This document shows, in pieces, positions 1-8,909 of a DNA stretch of 25,944 nucleotides. The stretch's first letter is position 1. Each line of letters begins with the position of its first letter. This stretch comes from an uncultured Verrucomicrobiota bacterium (GTDB lineage: Bacteria > Verrucomicrobiota > Verrucomicrobiia > Limisphaerales > UBA9464). The position numbers were made by a program, and so were the translations under genes. Location of the stretch: assembly GCA_903925515.1 (NCBI GenBank), contig CAIYFP010000556.1, forward strand, positions 1 through 25,944, written 5' to 3'. Under the pieces are notes generated by a model that saw only the letters and a list, made by a program, of their open reading frames with translations, was not told the origin of the DNA and did no database searches.

Positions 1-3000
1 GCCCACGGTCCACAGGAAGAACGTCCGCTCCATCCCCGGCCCGGGGGCGGGCAGGCGGGAATCGTCGAACTCCAGCGTCAGCTCGTCGCCGCCGGCGAGG
101 ATCGCGAGCCCGTCGTCCCGCTGTTCGAGAAGCTCCCGCACGTTGCCCGTGCGCGTCACCCAGCCCGAGGGGGTGAACCTCCAGTTCGGCCCGGGCAACA
201 GCCGTTCGTACACCGGCGACAACGGCTCGGTCCACGGGAGGTCCGCGAACGCGCTGTAGCCCCGCACGTGGAGGTCGGCCCGGGACGGCTCAAGGTCATG
301 GCGAACGACGGACGACGCCGGCGCGGGCCGCATCAACGCCACGCGGTCCCAGTGGATCTCGAACTCCTGCGTCAGCCGCAGCCGACGCGTCCCCGGGGCC
401 AGCTTCCCGGTGAGGTCGGCGACGATGGACTTCGTCTTGCCGGCCGGCGCGCCCACGGTCACCGGCACCCTTGCCCACGTGCCGTCGGGCCGCTCGGCCT
501 CAAGGACCGGGAACGGGAACCCCAAGTCCTCGCGCTGCGACGCCGCGATGTTGGCCATGCCGCCGCCAAAGCGCAGCCATCCGTCGAGCACCAGCAGCAG
601 GGGCTCCGAGGTGGGCAAAGCCCCAAAGTCCAGCACCACGCCATGCCTGCCGGCCATGCCGCGGTAGCCCTCGCCGAGCAAGGCGGGGGGCGAAACCCTT
701 GCCTTGTCCGAGGCCGCCAGCGCACCCGTGACATCCCGGCCGTCGAGGTCCGTGGCCTTCAGCAACGGAAGTGGGCCATGGACGCCGACGATGGAGTGGG
801 GAGGGAACGGCCTGCCGGGGACGAGCTTGCTGGTGGGGTGGACCTCCACCCCGGCCGGGTGGTCCACGGCGACCATGCGGGCGGCGTCGAGGTAAAGGAT
901 CTCGCGGAGCTCCTCCGTGACCTGGAGCACCCGGCGGCCGTTGCGACGCGGGAAGGTGGCGTCGGTGCCCACGCGCACGAACTCCTCGGGATCGGCCTCG
1001 ATGTAGCGGCCCTTCGCGACCGGCAAGCCCACGGGCGCGGCGCCCAAGAGGTCCGTGACGAACGCAAATCGTTCCCCGTCCCATGCGTACAGGTAGGGGC
1101 ACGACCCCGTGGGCACGGTGAGCTCGATGAGCTCGAGGGTGACCTGCGGTTCCACGGGGACGTCCACGGAGGGGAGCTGGGTGTCGAACCAGCGGACGGT
1201 GACGGAGTCGAGCCGGGAATGCTTGCCGACGCCGATCTCGACGGGGAGCTGCTGCACGGTGCGAAGGGTGCGCCATGAGCCGGCGCGCACCTCGATGCGC
1301 GTGCCAAGTCCGCCGGCGTTGGACCGGTTGCCGAGCAGGCGCGCCTTGATGGACTGGTTCGCGTTGCCGCCGTCGTTGCGCAGGAAACGGAGGCCGCCGC
1401 CCGCCAGCGACAGCAGGACGTCCGGGTCACCATCCCGGTCGAAGTCGTTGAACACCACGTGCTCGACGGCGGGCAGGCCCTTGAGCCCGGCCTCCGCAGT
1501 CACGTCGTCGAACCCGAGGCGGCCCCGGTTGCGCCACAGGCGCAGGCCCTCGTCGCCCCACCCCAGCAGGTCGGGCCAGCCGTCGTTGTCATGGTCCACC
1601 CAGCGCAGCCCGCGCAGGCGATGGTTCCGGGCCGCGATGCGGCGCGGCTCGCGCATGCCGCCGAGGAAAAGGTCCACGGACTTCACGTCGAGGATCGCGA
1701 TGTCCGTGCGCAGGTCGTTGTTGGCGTCGCCAGTGGCGATGGCGATGCCGGGGGACCAGCCGGCCGGCTGGTTGGTGGTCGAGAGCGGCCCGCCCCGTTG
1801 GTTGAAGACGACCATGGGCGGCTGGCCCGGCCGGGTCAGGAACAGGTCCGGAAGGTCGTCGTTGTTCCAGTCGTCCACCACCACGGCCGACGCGATGACG
1901 TTGGCCGGCAACCCGGAGGTGGCGGAGGCGTCGCGGAAGGCGAGGTTGCCGAACCCGCGGAACAGCTTGGCCGGGGCGGCCTTCGGCAGCAGGGCAAGGC
2001 CGAGCTTGCCGGTGAACTCGAAGTCGATGAACGCGCCCGCCGCCGCGCCGACGGGAGCGAGGTTCGAGATGCGCGTGGCATCGGACATGACGCCGTTGGT
2101 CGCGAGGCGCACGATGGCCGTCCCGTTGTCGCCGAGGATGGCGAGGTCGGAGTGCCGGTCGTTGTTGATGTCGGCCGCGAGGATCGCGCGGACCGGGCCG
2201 GTGTTAGGCAAGGGCAACGGCTCGGCGCGGGTAGAAAAGACGGCGTTGGAGTTCCAAAGGACGCGGACGCCGGGGCCGTCCATGACGACGAGGTCGTTCC
2301 ATCCCCGGCGGTTGACGTCGATCGTGGCGACGGGCCCGGAAAGGCGGGAGGCGTGGGTGCCGAGGGCCGGGGCGGTCTGGTCGGAGAAGCGGACCGGGAC
2401 GCCGTTGGGCTCGGGTTGCTCGAGGGTGGCTGGCACGCGCGGCTGGGTGTAGTCGCAGCGTTCGTACACGGAGGGGTCGTCGGCCGCGAGCGCGCGCCCG
2501 GCGGTGGCCTTCCGGTGGCCTTCGAGAGCCTCGGCGGCCCGGTCGCGCTGGCCGAGCCGGGTGAGCATCTGCGAGAGCTGGTAGTGCGCGGACGGGTGAT
2601 TGGTGTCGAACTGGATGACCTCGGCGAACTGGTCTGCGGCGTCCTGGAAACGTCCCCAGCCCGCGTAGGCGCGCCCGAGCTGGAAGCTCACGGCGTTCAT
2701 GGTGCGGTCCATGTCCTTGGCCGACTGGAGGGCCTGGACGGCGTTGGAGAACTGGTTTTGCCGGAGCAACGCGCAGCCAAGGAGGTACGAGCCCGCACCC
2801 GAGTTGGGCTCAAGGTGCGCGGCCTCGGCTCCATGGACGGCGGCCTGCGAGGGCTGGTTGGCCCGGAGATAGGCGTTGGCGAGGTTCACGTGGACGTCCG
2901 GGTTCGCCGGGTTCATGGCCCGGGCCTGCTGGAAGGCCTCGACCGCCCGCATGGCGTCACCCCGGGAAAGGAACGTGGCGCCCGAGTTCATCAACGCGGC

Positions 3001-3132
3001 ATACCGCTGCTCGGCGTCGGCATTCGTCCGGTGGGACCACCATGCAAGGAACGCGATCGCGCCGATCCCGGCCACGATGCCCGCCACAAGCAGCGGCCCG
3101 AGCGGGACCCTTCGTCTTTCCGTGTCGGCCAT
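1..3132 (-). CDS. TPR / FG-GAP (VCBS) / ASPIC-UnbV protein, 3' end outside window
   Basis: The minus-strand frame is open from the ATG at 3132 to the window edge (1044 codons, no stop), so the C-terminus is missing. Residues about 11-32 form one membrane segment or uncleaved signal anchor after a short basic N-terminus. Residues about 40-220 look like TPR repeats (for example NPANPDVHVNLANAYLRANQ). Residues about 265-570 carry FG-GAP/VCBS blades with calcium-loop motifs such as DINNDRHSDLAIL, DDWNNDDLPDLFL, DHDNDGWPDLL and DFDRDGDPDVLL. An ASPIC/UnbV segment follows at about 580-645 (RNDGGNANQSI, then TRIEVRAGS). About 400 further residues lie beyond it, reaching a GMERTFFLWTVG stretch at the edge. 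Such proteins are usually exported and probably bind proteins or glycans; no specific role is known. A second ATG at 3140 is out of frame, so 3132 is the start. It diverges from the gene at 3302. Family confidence is high, function unknown. Confidence 0.88.
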   Translation of the reverse strand, partial: MADTERRRVPLGPLLVAGIVAGIGAIAFLAWWSHRTNADAEQRYAALMNSGATFLSRGDAMRAVEAFQQARAMNPANPDVHVNLANAYLRANQPSQAAVHGAEAAHLEPNSGAGSYLLGCALLRQNQFSNAVQALQSAKDMDRTMNAVSFQLGRAYAGWGRFQDAADQFAEVIQFDTNHPSAHYQLSQMLTRLGQRDRAAEALEGHRKATAGRALAADDPSVYERCDYTQPRVPATLEQPEPNGVPVRFSDQTAPALGTHASRLSGPVATIDVNRRGWNDLVVMDGPGVRVLWNSNAVFSTRAEPLPLPNTGPVRAILAADINNDRHSDLAILGDNGTAIVRLATNGVMSDATRISNLAPVGAAAGAFIDFEFTGKLGLALLPKAAPAKLFRGFGNLAFRDASATSGLPANVIASAVVVDDWNNDDLPDLFLTRPGQPPMVVFNQRGGPLSTTNQPAGWSPGIAIATGDANNDLRTDIAILDVKSVDLFLGGMREPRRIAARNHRLRGLRWVDHDNDGWPDLLGWGDEGLRLWRNRGRLGFDDVTAEAGLKGLPAVEHVVFNDFDRDGDPDVLLSLAGGGLRFLRNDGGNANQSIKARLLGNRSNAGGLGTRIEVRAGSWRTLRTVQQLPVEIGVGKHSRLDSVTVRWFDTQLPSVDVPVEPQVTLELIELTVPTGSCPYLYAWDGERFAFVTDLLGAAPVGLPVAKGRYIEADPEEFVRVGTDATFPRRNGRRVLQVTEELREILYLDAARMVAVDHPAGVEVHPTSKLVPGRPFPPHSIVGVHGPLPLLKATDLDGRDVTGALAASDKARVSPPALLGEGYRGMAGRHGVVLDFGALPTSEPLLLVLDGWLRFGGGMANIAASQREDLGFPFPVLEAERPDGTWARVPVTVGAPAGKTKSIVADLTGKLAPGTRRLRLTQEFEIHWDRVALMRPAPASSVVRHDLEPSRADLHVRGYSAFADLPWTEPLSPVYERLLPGPNWRFTPSGWVTRTGNVRELLEQRDDGLAILAGGDELTLEFDDSRLPAPGPGMERTFFLWTVG

Positions 3133-3301
3133 GGGGCCATGCTACGGGGAGGGCCGCGGGGTTGGGAGGACGAATTGAACGCGGAACCGCCCGCGTGCCG
3201 GGGCGTGCAAGGCGGGAGCGCCGGATTTGACTCACGGAGATGGCCCTTCGACGGTGCCCGCCCAGTCTATGAACCAAACACAAACAAAACCAAGTCATCC
3301 C

Positions 3302-4117
3302 ATGAAGCATCCCATCCCAACATGGCTCCCCGCGCTGGCGCTTGGAGTCATCATCCACCAAGCCGCACAAGCCGCGTCCCCCTCGACCGTCCTTGGCAAG
3401 GGCATGCCGGTCGCCGAGGCCGCGCTGAAGCTCAACGAGGTCGCGAAGCTGTTGTTTGACGTCGGCTCGCTCTCGGGCGACCGGGCGCGAATCAAGGTCG
3501 CGGTCGAGCTGGCCTCGTGGTCGCGGAGGGTCGATGGCGCCACCTCCGGCGTGCGGCACATGCAGTCGTTCAGCTACCGGTACTATCCCGTCCTGATGAG
3601 CGCGATGTACCAGTGGGCGCGGCTCGAGAATGGGAGGATCGTGACGGAGCACGAGCCCTTCCCGATCACGACGCTCGAGACCCGCAACTACCGCTGCGTC
3701 CATGACGTCGGGCCGCGCGCCTCGTGGGAGAACCGGCAGGCACGATTCTCAATGGCGGCCCATTCGACGGTTCTCGAGATGGTCGGGGCGTTCGCGAATG
3801 GCCTCGGCCCATGGACCTGCACGGTGGTCTCGTCACGGACCGAGCTTCCCTCCGACTGCCGCCCGGTGGAGCCCACGAATTTCCAGCAACGCAAGTCGGT
3901 GTCGGTCGCCACGGGTGGCCGGACCTACTTCACGTTCGACCAGTCCGGCAACTACCACTACCAAGTGCCCGAGATCCTGATTGGCAGCCGGGACCCCAGC
4001 GGCCCGGTGGTCGTCGTGCCCAACCCCGAGATTGGGAACGACGCCCAGAACGACCCGGTGCCGGCATCCCGGCGCAAGGCCCTCGTCAACGACAACACCA
4101 ACCCCGACGGCCAATGA
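3302..4117 (+). CDS. exported protein of unknown function
   Basis: This 271-aa protein is not one I recognise. It begins with a clear Sec signal peptide (MKHPIPTWLPALALGVI, cleavage probably after the AQA near residue 24). The mature part starts with a helical stretch (about 35-70) and becomes mixed, with three cysteines in the contexts YRCVHD, WTCTVV and PSDCRPV, so disulfides outside the cytoplasm are possible. The C-terminus is Pro/Asn/Asp rich and looks disordered. In-frame ATGs upstream at 3227 and 3269 would put residues in front of the signal peptide, so 3302 is preferred. Its stop codon overlaps the next start in ATGA (4114-4117), which implies co-translation and probably a joint function with that protein. 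No catalytic motif is visible. Confidence 0.78.
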   Translation: MKHPIPTWLPALALGVIIHQAAQAASPSTVLGKGMPVAEAALKLNEVAKLLFDVGSLSGDRARIKVAVELASWSRRVDGATSGVRHMQSFSYRYYPVLMSAMYQWARLENGRIVTEHEPFPITTLETRNYRCVHDVGPRASWENRQARFSMAAHSTVLEMVGAFANGLGPWTCTVVSSRTELPSDCRPVEPTNFQQRKSVSVATGGRTYFTFDQSGNYHYQVPEILIGSRDPSGPVVVVPNPEIGNDAQNDPVPASRRKALVNDNTNPDGQ

Positions 4118-4974
4118 AGAAGTTCATCTTGCTCACGGGCATCGCGTTGCTCGCCTTCCTCTGGGTTCGCTCGCGTTCCCACACCACGCCCGCGGGCGAC
4201 GCCCCCGGCAAGTCCACGTCGGCGGACTCCCAGCGCGCGGCGGCATCGGCGAGCGGCGGTGGCCGGGCGGCGGCCGCCACGGCTGCCACGGCCGCGAAGC
4301 CCGGGCGACTTGCTCCATTCGCCCCGGCGGCGCGATACGAGAGGATCCACGAGCTGGCCATGCAGTTGCCCGAGCATTGCATCGCAAGCCGACGCATCCT
4401 GACGAACCTGTCCGCGTTGCTGGCGATCGGCGACGTCGTGCACGGGGACCGCAGCCTTGGGGACGGGGAGATCCTCCGGCAGGCGAGCGAGAACACCGGG
4501 CTGTCCACCAACCTGATCGGGGAGCTGCTGGCACGGTACCCGGCGGCAACCCTGGACACGATGGGACGCCATTACTTCAAGGCCCTGCGAAACCCCGAGC
4601 TGCTCGAGGTCTCCAAGGCATTTGGACGGGTCGGCGTCCCAATTGACCTTGGCTCCGACCTGCTCCTGGACGGGTTCAGGCTTTGCTCCATCCAGACGTC
4701 GCACGGCGCGTACATGGACGACATCGAGAAGGAGATGAAGTTCGCGCCCGAGGGATTCGCCCCGTTGCCGGAAGGCCTCGCGGAGGCGGAGAAGCTGGCG
4801 GAGGAGCGCGTGGCGAGCATCCGGGTGATCGAGAACGCGTTCAAGGAGCGCTTCATCTCCCGGCACCGGCTCGACCCGGGCGCGGCCGAGGCCCTGCTTG
4901 TGGAGCTGCGCGCGGTGCGCGTCGCGACGGCCGGGGACGTCGAGCTCACGGTCCCGAGGCTCCGGGGCATGTGA
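4114..4974 (+). CDS. membrane-anchored protein of unknown function
   Basis: This 286-aa protein has an N-terminal hydrophobic anchor (FILLTGIALLAFLWV, residues about 4-18) followed by basic residues. A low-complexity Ala/Ser/Gly/Thr linker runs to about residue 65. The rest is largely helical and charged (for example LAEAEKLAEERVASIRVIEN). No lipobox cysteine is present in the N-terminal segment, so it is more likely membrane-tethered than a lipoprotein. The start overlaps the stop of the preceding exported protein by ATGA, so the two are probably translated together. A strong hairpin at 5002-5042 follows the stop, which fits this being the last gene of a two-gene unit. I cannot assign a family. 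Confidence 0.76.
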   Translation: MKKFILLTGIALLAFLWVRSRSHTTPAGDAPGKSTSADSQRAAASASGGGRAAAATAATAAKPGRLAPFAPAARYERIHELAMQLPEHCIASRRILTNLSALLAIGDVVHGDRSLGDGEILRQASENTGLSTNLIGELLARYPAATLDTMGRHYFKALRNPELLEVSKAFGRVGVPIDLGSDLLLDGFRLCSIQTSHGAYMDDIEKEMKFAPEGFAPLPEGLAEAEKLAEERVASIRVIENAFKERFISRHRLDPGAAEALLVELRAVRVATAGDVELTVPRLRGM

Positions 4975-5001
4975 CGGTGCAGGCCTGAGACGGCCCGCGC
5001 G

Positions 5002-5051
5002 CGGGACGACTGGGGGAGGCGGTTGCACCCCGGGTCGTCCCGTTTCCATTT
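5002..5051 (+). terminator. candidate intrinsic terminator after the two-gene unit
   Basis: CGGGACGAC at 5002-5010 pairs perfectly with GTCGTCCCG at 5034-5042. The stem can be extended inwards by GGGG (from 5012) pairing with CCCC (5028-5031), with a small bulge. The sequence after it is T-rich but interrupted (TTTCCATTT at 5043-5051). The position, 27 bp after one operon and about 110 bp before moxR, suits a transcript end. The weak T-tract keeps confidence moderate. Confidence 0.5.
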
Positions 5052-5152
5052 CGCGGTCGCGGGGACTGGCTGCCGACGGGGGCCATGGGAAGATCGATGC
5101 GGCTCGGGGAACGGCGTTGCGGCGGGGGCCATGGTGCGGCATACAGGGGCCG

Positions 5153-6142
5153 ATGAGTTCCGCCGCCATGGCCGCCAACGACGCCGTACACGAGGCGTCC
5201 GCATTCCTGTCGCCGCTGTTTCTTGAGATCAACAAGTGCGTGGTAGGGCAGAAGTACCTTGTGGAGCGCCTTGTCATCGGCTTGCTGGCCGATGGCCATG
5301 TCCTGCTGGAGGGCGTTCCCGGGCTCGCCAAGACGCTGTCCGTCAAGACCCTGGCCACGGCGCTGCACGCGAGGTTCTCCCGCATCCAGTTCACGCCAGA
5401 CATGCTCCCGGCGGACGTGGTGGGGACGCAGGTGTACAACCCGCAATCCGGCGCGTTCACGATCCGGCGCGGGCCGGTGTTCGCGAACCTCGTGCTTGCC
5501 GACGAGATCAACCGGGCGCCGGCAAAGGTGCAGTCGGCGCTGCTCGAGGCGATGCAGGAGCGGCAGGTGACGATCGGCGACCAGACGTTCCTGCTGGAGG
5601 CCCCGTTCCTTGTGCTGGCCACGCAGAACCCGGTGGAGCAGGAGGGCACCTATGTGCTGCCAGAGGCCCAGGTGGACCGGTTCATGCTCAAGCTCAAGAT
5701 CGGCTACCCGGACCGGGCGGAGGAGCGTCAGATCATGGACCTGATGGCACGCACGGGCGCGCAGCCGACGGCGTCGGCGGTCGTGAGCGCGGACGACGTG
5801 CTCAGGGCGCGCCGGGTGATCAACGAGATGTACATGGATGACAAGGTGCGGGACTACATCGTGGACATCGTGTGCGCGACTCGGGACCCGAAGGCCTACC
5901 GGCTCAAGCTCGACGGCATGGTACAAATGGGGGCCTCGCCGCGGGCCACGATCGCCATGGCCCTGGCGTCCCGGGCGCATGCCTTCCTCCGGGGGCGGGG
6001 CTACGTGACGCCGCAGGACGTGAAGAGCGTGGCCATGGACGTCCTCAGGCACCGCGTGACGGTGACCTACGAGGCCGAGGCGGACGACAAGACCCCGGAG
6101 GTCATCATCCAGCGCATCCTTGACGAGTTGCCCGTTCCATGA
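5153..6142 (+). CDS. moxR: MoxR-family AAA+ ATPase
   Basis: This 329-aa protein is full length for MoxR. Walker A is GVPGLAKT (residues 54-61), Walker B is LVLADEIN (113-120), and the sensor-1 region is LATQNP, followed by the MoxR-typical EQEGTYVLPEAQVDRF stretch and a C-terminal AAA lid. MoxR ATPases act as chaperones or activators for von Willebrand factor A (VWA) proteins, and four VWA-operon components follow directly. The frame extends far upstream, but the conserved family sequence begins near the ATG at 5153. A second ATG at 5168 is also possible. It is separated from the DUF58 gene by 66 bp, the largest gap inside this operon. The start is preceded only by a weak G-rich stretch. Confidence 0.95.
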   Translation: MSSAAMAANDAVHEASAFLSPLFLEINKCVVGQKYLVERLVIGLLADGHVLLEGVPGLAKTLSVKTLATALHARFSRIQFTPDMLPADVVGTQVYNPQSGAFTIRRGPVFANLVLADEINRAPAKVQSALLEAMQERQVTIGDQTFLLEAPFLVLATQNPVEQEGTYVLPEAQVDRFMLKLKIGYPDRAEERQIMDLMARTGAQPTASAVVSADDVLRARRVINEMYMDDKVRDYIVDIVCATRDPKAYRLKLDGMVQMGASPRATIAMALASRAHAFLRGRGYVTPQDVKSVAMDVLRHRVTVTYEAEADDKTPEVIIQRILDELPVP

Positions 6143-6208
6143 CCGGCCTTGCCTTTCGCAAGCGGAGCAGGCCAACGAGGGCATGAACGACGGACGACAC
6201 CCGGGCAC

Positions 6209-7198
6209 ATGACGGCCGAGCAACGAATCCGCAAGATCCGCCAGATCGAGGTGCGGACGCGCCGCCTCGTCTCGGACTCGTTGGCCGGGCAATACCACTC
6301 CGCGTTCAAGGGCGCGGGGATGGACTTCGACGAGGTGCGCGAGTACCAGCCGGGGGACGACGTGCGGATGATCGACTGGAACGTGACGGCCCGCATGAGC
6401 CATCCGTTCGTGAAGAAGTTCCGGGAGGAACGCGAGCTTACCGTCCTTCTCATGGTGGACCTGAGCCGCTCGGGGTTGTTCGCGTCGGGTGACTCGTCCA
6501 AGCGCGAGGTGGCGGCATGGCTTGCGGCCATGCTTGCTTTCAGCGCGATCCGCAACCAGGACCGGGTCGGGCTCGTCCTGTTTTCCGAGGTGGTGGAGCA
6601 TTACCTGCCGCCGCGCAAGGGCAGGAGGCACGTGCTTCGGGTCGTTCGGGACATCCTCTGCCGGGAGCCGCGATGCCCGGGGACGTCCGTCAACGACGCG
6701 CTTGAGTTTGCGCGGAGGGTGCTGCGCGGCCGGTCGGTCGTGGTCATGGTGTCGGACTTCCTTGCGGAGACGCGGCCGAGCGCGGCGACGATCCTTGCCC
6801 ACCTGAGGCGCCGGGTGCTGAGCAGCCTCACGTTGTCGAGGGTCTCTTCGTCCCTGCTTCGCCAGTTGGGGCGGATGCATGACCTGATCGCCCTGCAGGT
6901 TTCGGACGAGCGGGAGGTAGAACTGCCGGCCGTGGGACGATTGCTCGTCGAGGATGCGGAGACCGGCGAGCGGGTGGAGGTGGACACCCTCGGGGAAAAA
7001 CGCCGGGAATCGTTCCGGATGCGGGCGATGAAAGGCCAGCAGGAGCTGGACCGGCTGTTTCGCGGGACCGGCGTGGACTCGCTGCGGATCGAGACGGGCC
7101 GCTACTCGCAAGGGGACAGCATGGAAGAGGCCTTGACGGGATACGCCCGCCAGTTGGCGGCGTTCTTCGACAACCGGATGAAGAGGAGGGGACGGTGA
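6209..7198 (+). CDS. DUF58 protein with VWA-like fold
   Basis: This 329-aa protein matches the DUF58 family encoded between moxR and bat genes. The hallmark F-EVREYQPGDDVRMIDW block lies at residues 39-57, followed by WNVTARMSHPFVKKF. A VWA-like metal-ion site DLSRS (84-88) follows, then the MVSDFLAE strand near 180-187. Between that strand and HDLIALQVSDERE there are about 36 residues, more than I expect for the family. It is probably a cytoplasmic partner of MoxR and the membrane VWA proteins. I chose the ATG at 6209 because conserved sequence (IRKIRQIEVRTRRL) begins right after it; an upstream in-frame start at 6149 would add 20 unconserved residues. Its TGA overlaps the GTG of the next gene. 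Confidence 0.92.
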   Translation: MTAEQRIRKIRQIEVRTRRLVSDSLAGQYHSAFKGAGMDFDEVREYQPGDDVRMIDWNVTARMSHPFVKKFREERELTVLLMVDLSRSGLFASGDSSKREVAAWLAAMLAFSAIRNQDRVGLVLFSEVVEHYLPPRKGRRHVLRVVRDILCREPRCPGTSVNDALEFARRVLRGRSVVVMVSDFLAETRPSAATILAHLRRRVLSSLTLSRVSSSLLRQLGRMHDLIALQVSDEREVELPAVGRLLVEDAETGERVEVDTLGEKRRESFRMRAMKGQQELDRLFRGTGVDSLRIETGRYSQGDSMEEALTGYARQLAAFFDNRMKRRGR

Positions 7199-7917
7199 GG
7201 CCGGCCGCCCCGCGCCCTTTCCGGGCGTGGCTGGTGGCGATGGCCGCCGCATGGGCGGGCATCTGCCACGCCGCGACGCGCACGGACGTGCCGGGCAAGG
7301 CGACGGGGCCGACGAACTCGCCGCAGGCGACCGCGCCGGGCAGGGCAAGGCTTCCCATCCCGATGCCCGCGCCATCGGGGGGAGCAAGCAACGGCCCGGT
7401 CGTATTGAAGGCGGAACGTCAGCGGCCCGTGGAGGTTCCAGACCCATGGCGTCACGCCATCCTTGGCGGATGGACCGCGGCGGGCCTTGGCCTTGCGGCC
7501 ATGGCCGCCATGTGGTGGAAGCGACGGCCGGGTGCGGCGCAGCCCGTCGAGCCCCCGCCCGACGCGTCGGTGGTGGCGCGGGCGCGGATCCTTGGCGCCC
7601 GCAATGGGATGGGCGACGCGCGCTGGTACGTGGGCGAGGTCTCGGACGCGGTGAGGGGCTACCTTGAGGGCCGGTTTGGGCTGCGCGCCCCCGAGCAAAC
7701 GACGGAGGAGTTCCTGGTCTCGCTGGGCGGGAAGGGCCTGCCGGGGATGGACGACGGGGATGGGCTGGGCGGGTTCCTCCAGCAATGCGACCTCGTGAAG
7801 TTCGCGGGATGGCGGCCCGAGGCATCACGGCTGGAGGTGCTCGAGGAGGAGGCGTTGGGCTTGGTGGAACGGACGACGCCCGTGCCGTCGATGGGCATGG
7901 GAGGGAAGGCGAAATGA
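7195..7917 (+). CDS. DUF4381-like membrane protein of the Bat operon
   Basis: This 240-aa protein starts at a GTG that overlaps the DUF58 stop (GTGA, 7195-7198). Residues 1-26 resemble a signal peptide (AWLVAMAAAWAGICHA). A Pro/Ala-rich extracytoplasmic stretch follows, then one membrane helix at about 86-107. A cytoplasmic helical domain has the family-like YLEGRFGLRAPEQTTEEFL and CDLVKFAGW blocks. Small proteins of this type sit between DUF58 and batA in many Bat operons and may link the cytoplasmic and membrane parts. The family match is by pattern only. The stop overlaps the batA start (ATGA). Confidence 0.78.
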   Translation: MRPAAPRPFRAWLVAMAAAWAGICHAATRTDVPGKATGPTNSPQATAPGRARLPIPMPAPSGGASNGPVVLKAERQRPVEVPDPWRHAILGGWTAAGLGLAAMAAMWWKRRPGAAQPVEPPPDASVVARARILGARNGMGDARWYVGEVSDAVRGYLEGRFGLRAPEQTTEEFLVSLGGKGLPGMDDGDGLGGFLQQCDLVKFAGWRPEASRLEVLEEEALGLVERTTPVPSMGMGGKAK

Positions 7918-8909
7918 GGCTGGATTCGCCATGGTGGTTGCTTGCGGCGTTGGCGTTGCCGTTGGCGGCATGGGTGGGGTCACGGTGGGGGCGGGACGTG
8001 GCGTTGGTGTACTCCTCGGTGGCCTTGATGAAGGGCATCACCGGGCTGGCGCAATCCCGTGCAAGGAAGTTCCTGCGTGGCCTGCGCTGGGTGGCGCTTG
8101 CCCTGGTCGCGATGGCCTTGGCGCGTCCGCAGTCGGGCGCGGGCCGGGCACCCCTGAAGGCGAGCGGCGTGGACATCGCGGTGGCATTGGATCTTTCGGG
8201 CTCGATGCTGGCGGAGGATTTCGAGGTGGGGGGCAGCCCGGCGAACCGGATCGAGGTGGCGAAGGACGTGCTGAGGCGTTTCGTGGAGAACCGCCCGGCG
8301 GACCGGTTCGGGCTGGTCGTGTTCGCGGGCCGCGCCTACATCGCCTCGCCACCCACGCTGGACCATTCGTTCCTGCTGCGGAACATGAGGCGGCTGGAGG
8401 CCTTGAACGAGCAGGGCACGGCCATCGGGGCGGCGCTGTCCACGGCAGTGAACCGGCTACGGGACCTCCCCTCGAAGAGCCGAATCGTGTTGCTGATGAC
8501 GGACGGGCAGAACAACGCGGGCAACATCCCGCCGTTGACGGCGGCGGACGCGGCGGCGGCGCTGGGCGTCAAGGTGTACACGATCGGGATCGGCACGCGA
8601 GGCACGGCGCGCACCCCCGTGGCGACGGATGGGTTCGGGAGGAAGGTGTACCGGCAGGTGCCGGTGGACATCGACGAGGACACCTTGAGGCAGGTGGCGG
8701 CGCGCACCGGGGGCAAGTATTACCGGGCGGACTCGACGGAGACGCTGCGTTCGATCTACGCGGAAATCGACGAGATGGAGAAGACGGAGATGGAGGCGCG
8801 GCGCTATGCGGCGTGGGAGGACTGGATGGCCTTCCTGCTCGTGCCGGCCCTCGGCCTGCTGGTGCTTGAGACGATGCTGTCCCATACGGTCTGGAGGAAG
8901 CTGCCATGA
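7914..8909 (+). CDS. batA: BatA-like VWA membrane protein
   Basis: This 331-aa protein has the BatA layout. An N-terminal hydrophobic segment (WWLLAALALPLAAWVG) is followed by a second helix near 58-70 ending in ALARPQ. A VWA domain carries the metal-ion site DLSGS (93-97) and the strand IVLLMTDGQNN. A C-terminal helix lies near residues 303-320. The VWA domain should face the periplasm, as described for Bat proteins. Bat (Bacteroides aerotolerance) proteins are linked to oxidative or envelope stress, but the molecular role is unsettled. Overlapping ATGA junctions on both sides (7914 and 8906) tie it to its neighbours. The batA label rests on position in the operon and on this topology. Confidence 0.92.
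   Translation: MRLDSPWWLLAALALPLAAWVGSRWGRDVALVYSSVALMKGITGLAQSRARKFLRGLRWVALALVAMALARPQSGAGRAPLKASGVDIAVALDLSGSMLAEDFEVGGSPANRIEVAKDVLRRFVENRPADRFGLVVFAGRAYIASPPTLDHSFLLRNMRRLEALNEQGTAIGAALSTAVNRLRDLPSKSRIVLLMTDGQNNAGNIPPLTAADAAAALGVKVYTIGIGTRGTARTPVATDGFGRKVYRQVPVDIDEDTLRQVAARTGGKYYRADSTETLRSIYAEIDEMEKTEMEARRYAAWEDWMAFLLVPALGLLVLETMLSHTVWRKLP

Noticed and set aside
268..2452. Long plus-strand open frames opposite the TPR/FG-GAP gene
   Set aside because: They are Arg/Pro/Gly-rich translations without domains, opposite a minus-strand frame with clear FG-GAP and ASPIC motifs. GC-rich DNA produces such shadows.
3195..3222. Short similarity to the unit A loop (GCAAGGCG-GAG)
   Set aside because: Only about 15 bases in GC-rich sequence and without neighbouring loop words or arms; chance is likely.
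3227..3232. TTGACT as a possible -35 box before the gene at 3302
   Set aside because: No -10-like hexamer lies at 16-18 bp spacing; TCTATG at 3266 is too far away.
4946..8176. 1076-codon minus-strand open frame opposite moxR and the DUF58 gene
   Set aside because: It is Arg/Pro/His-rich low complexity and antisense to well-recognised genes. It is a GC artefact.
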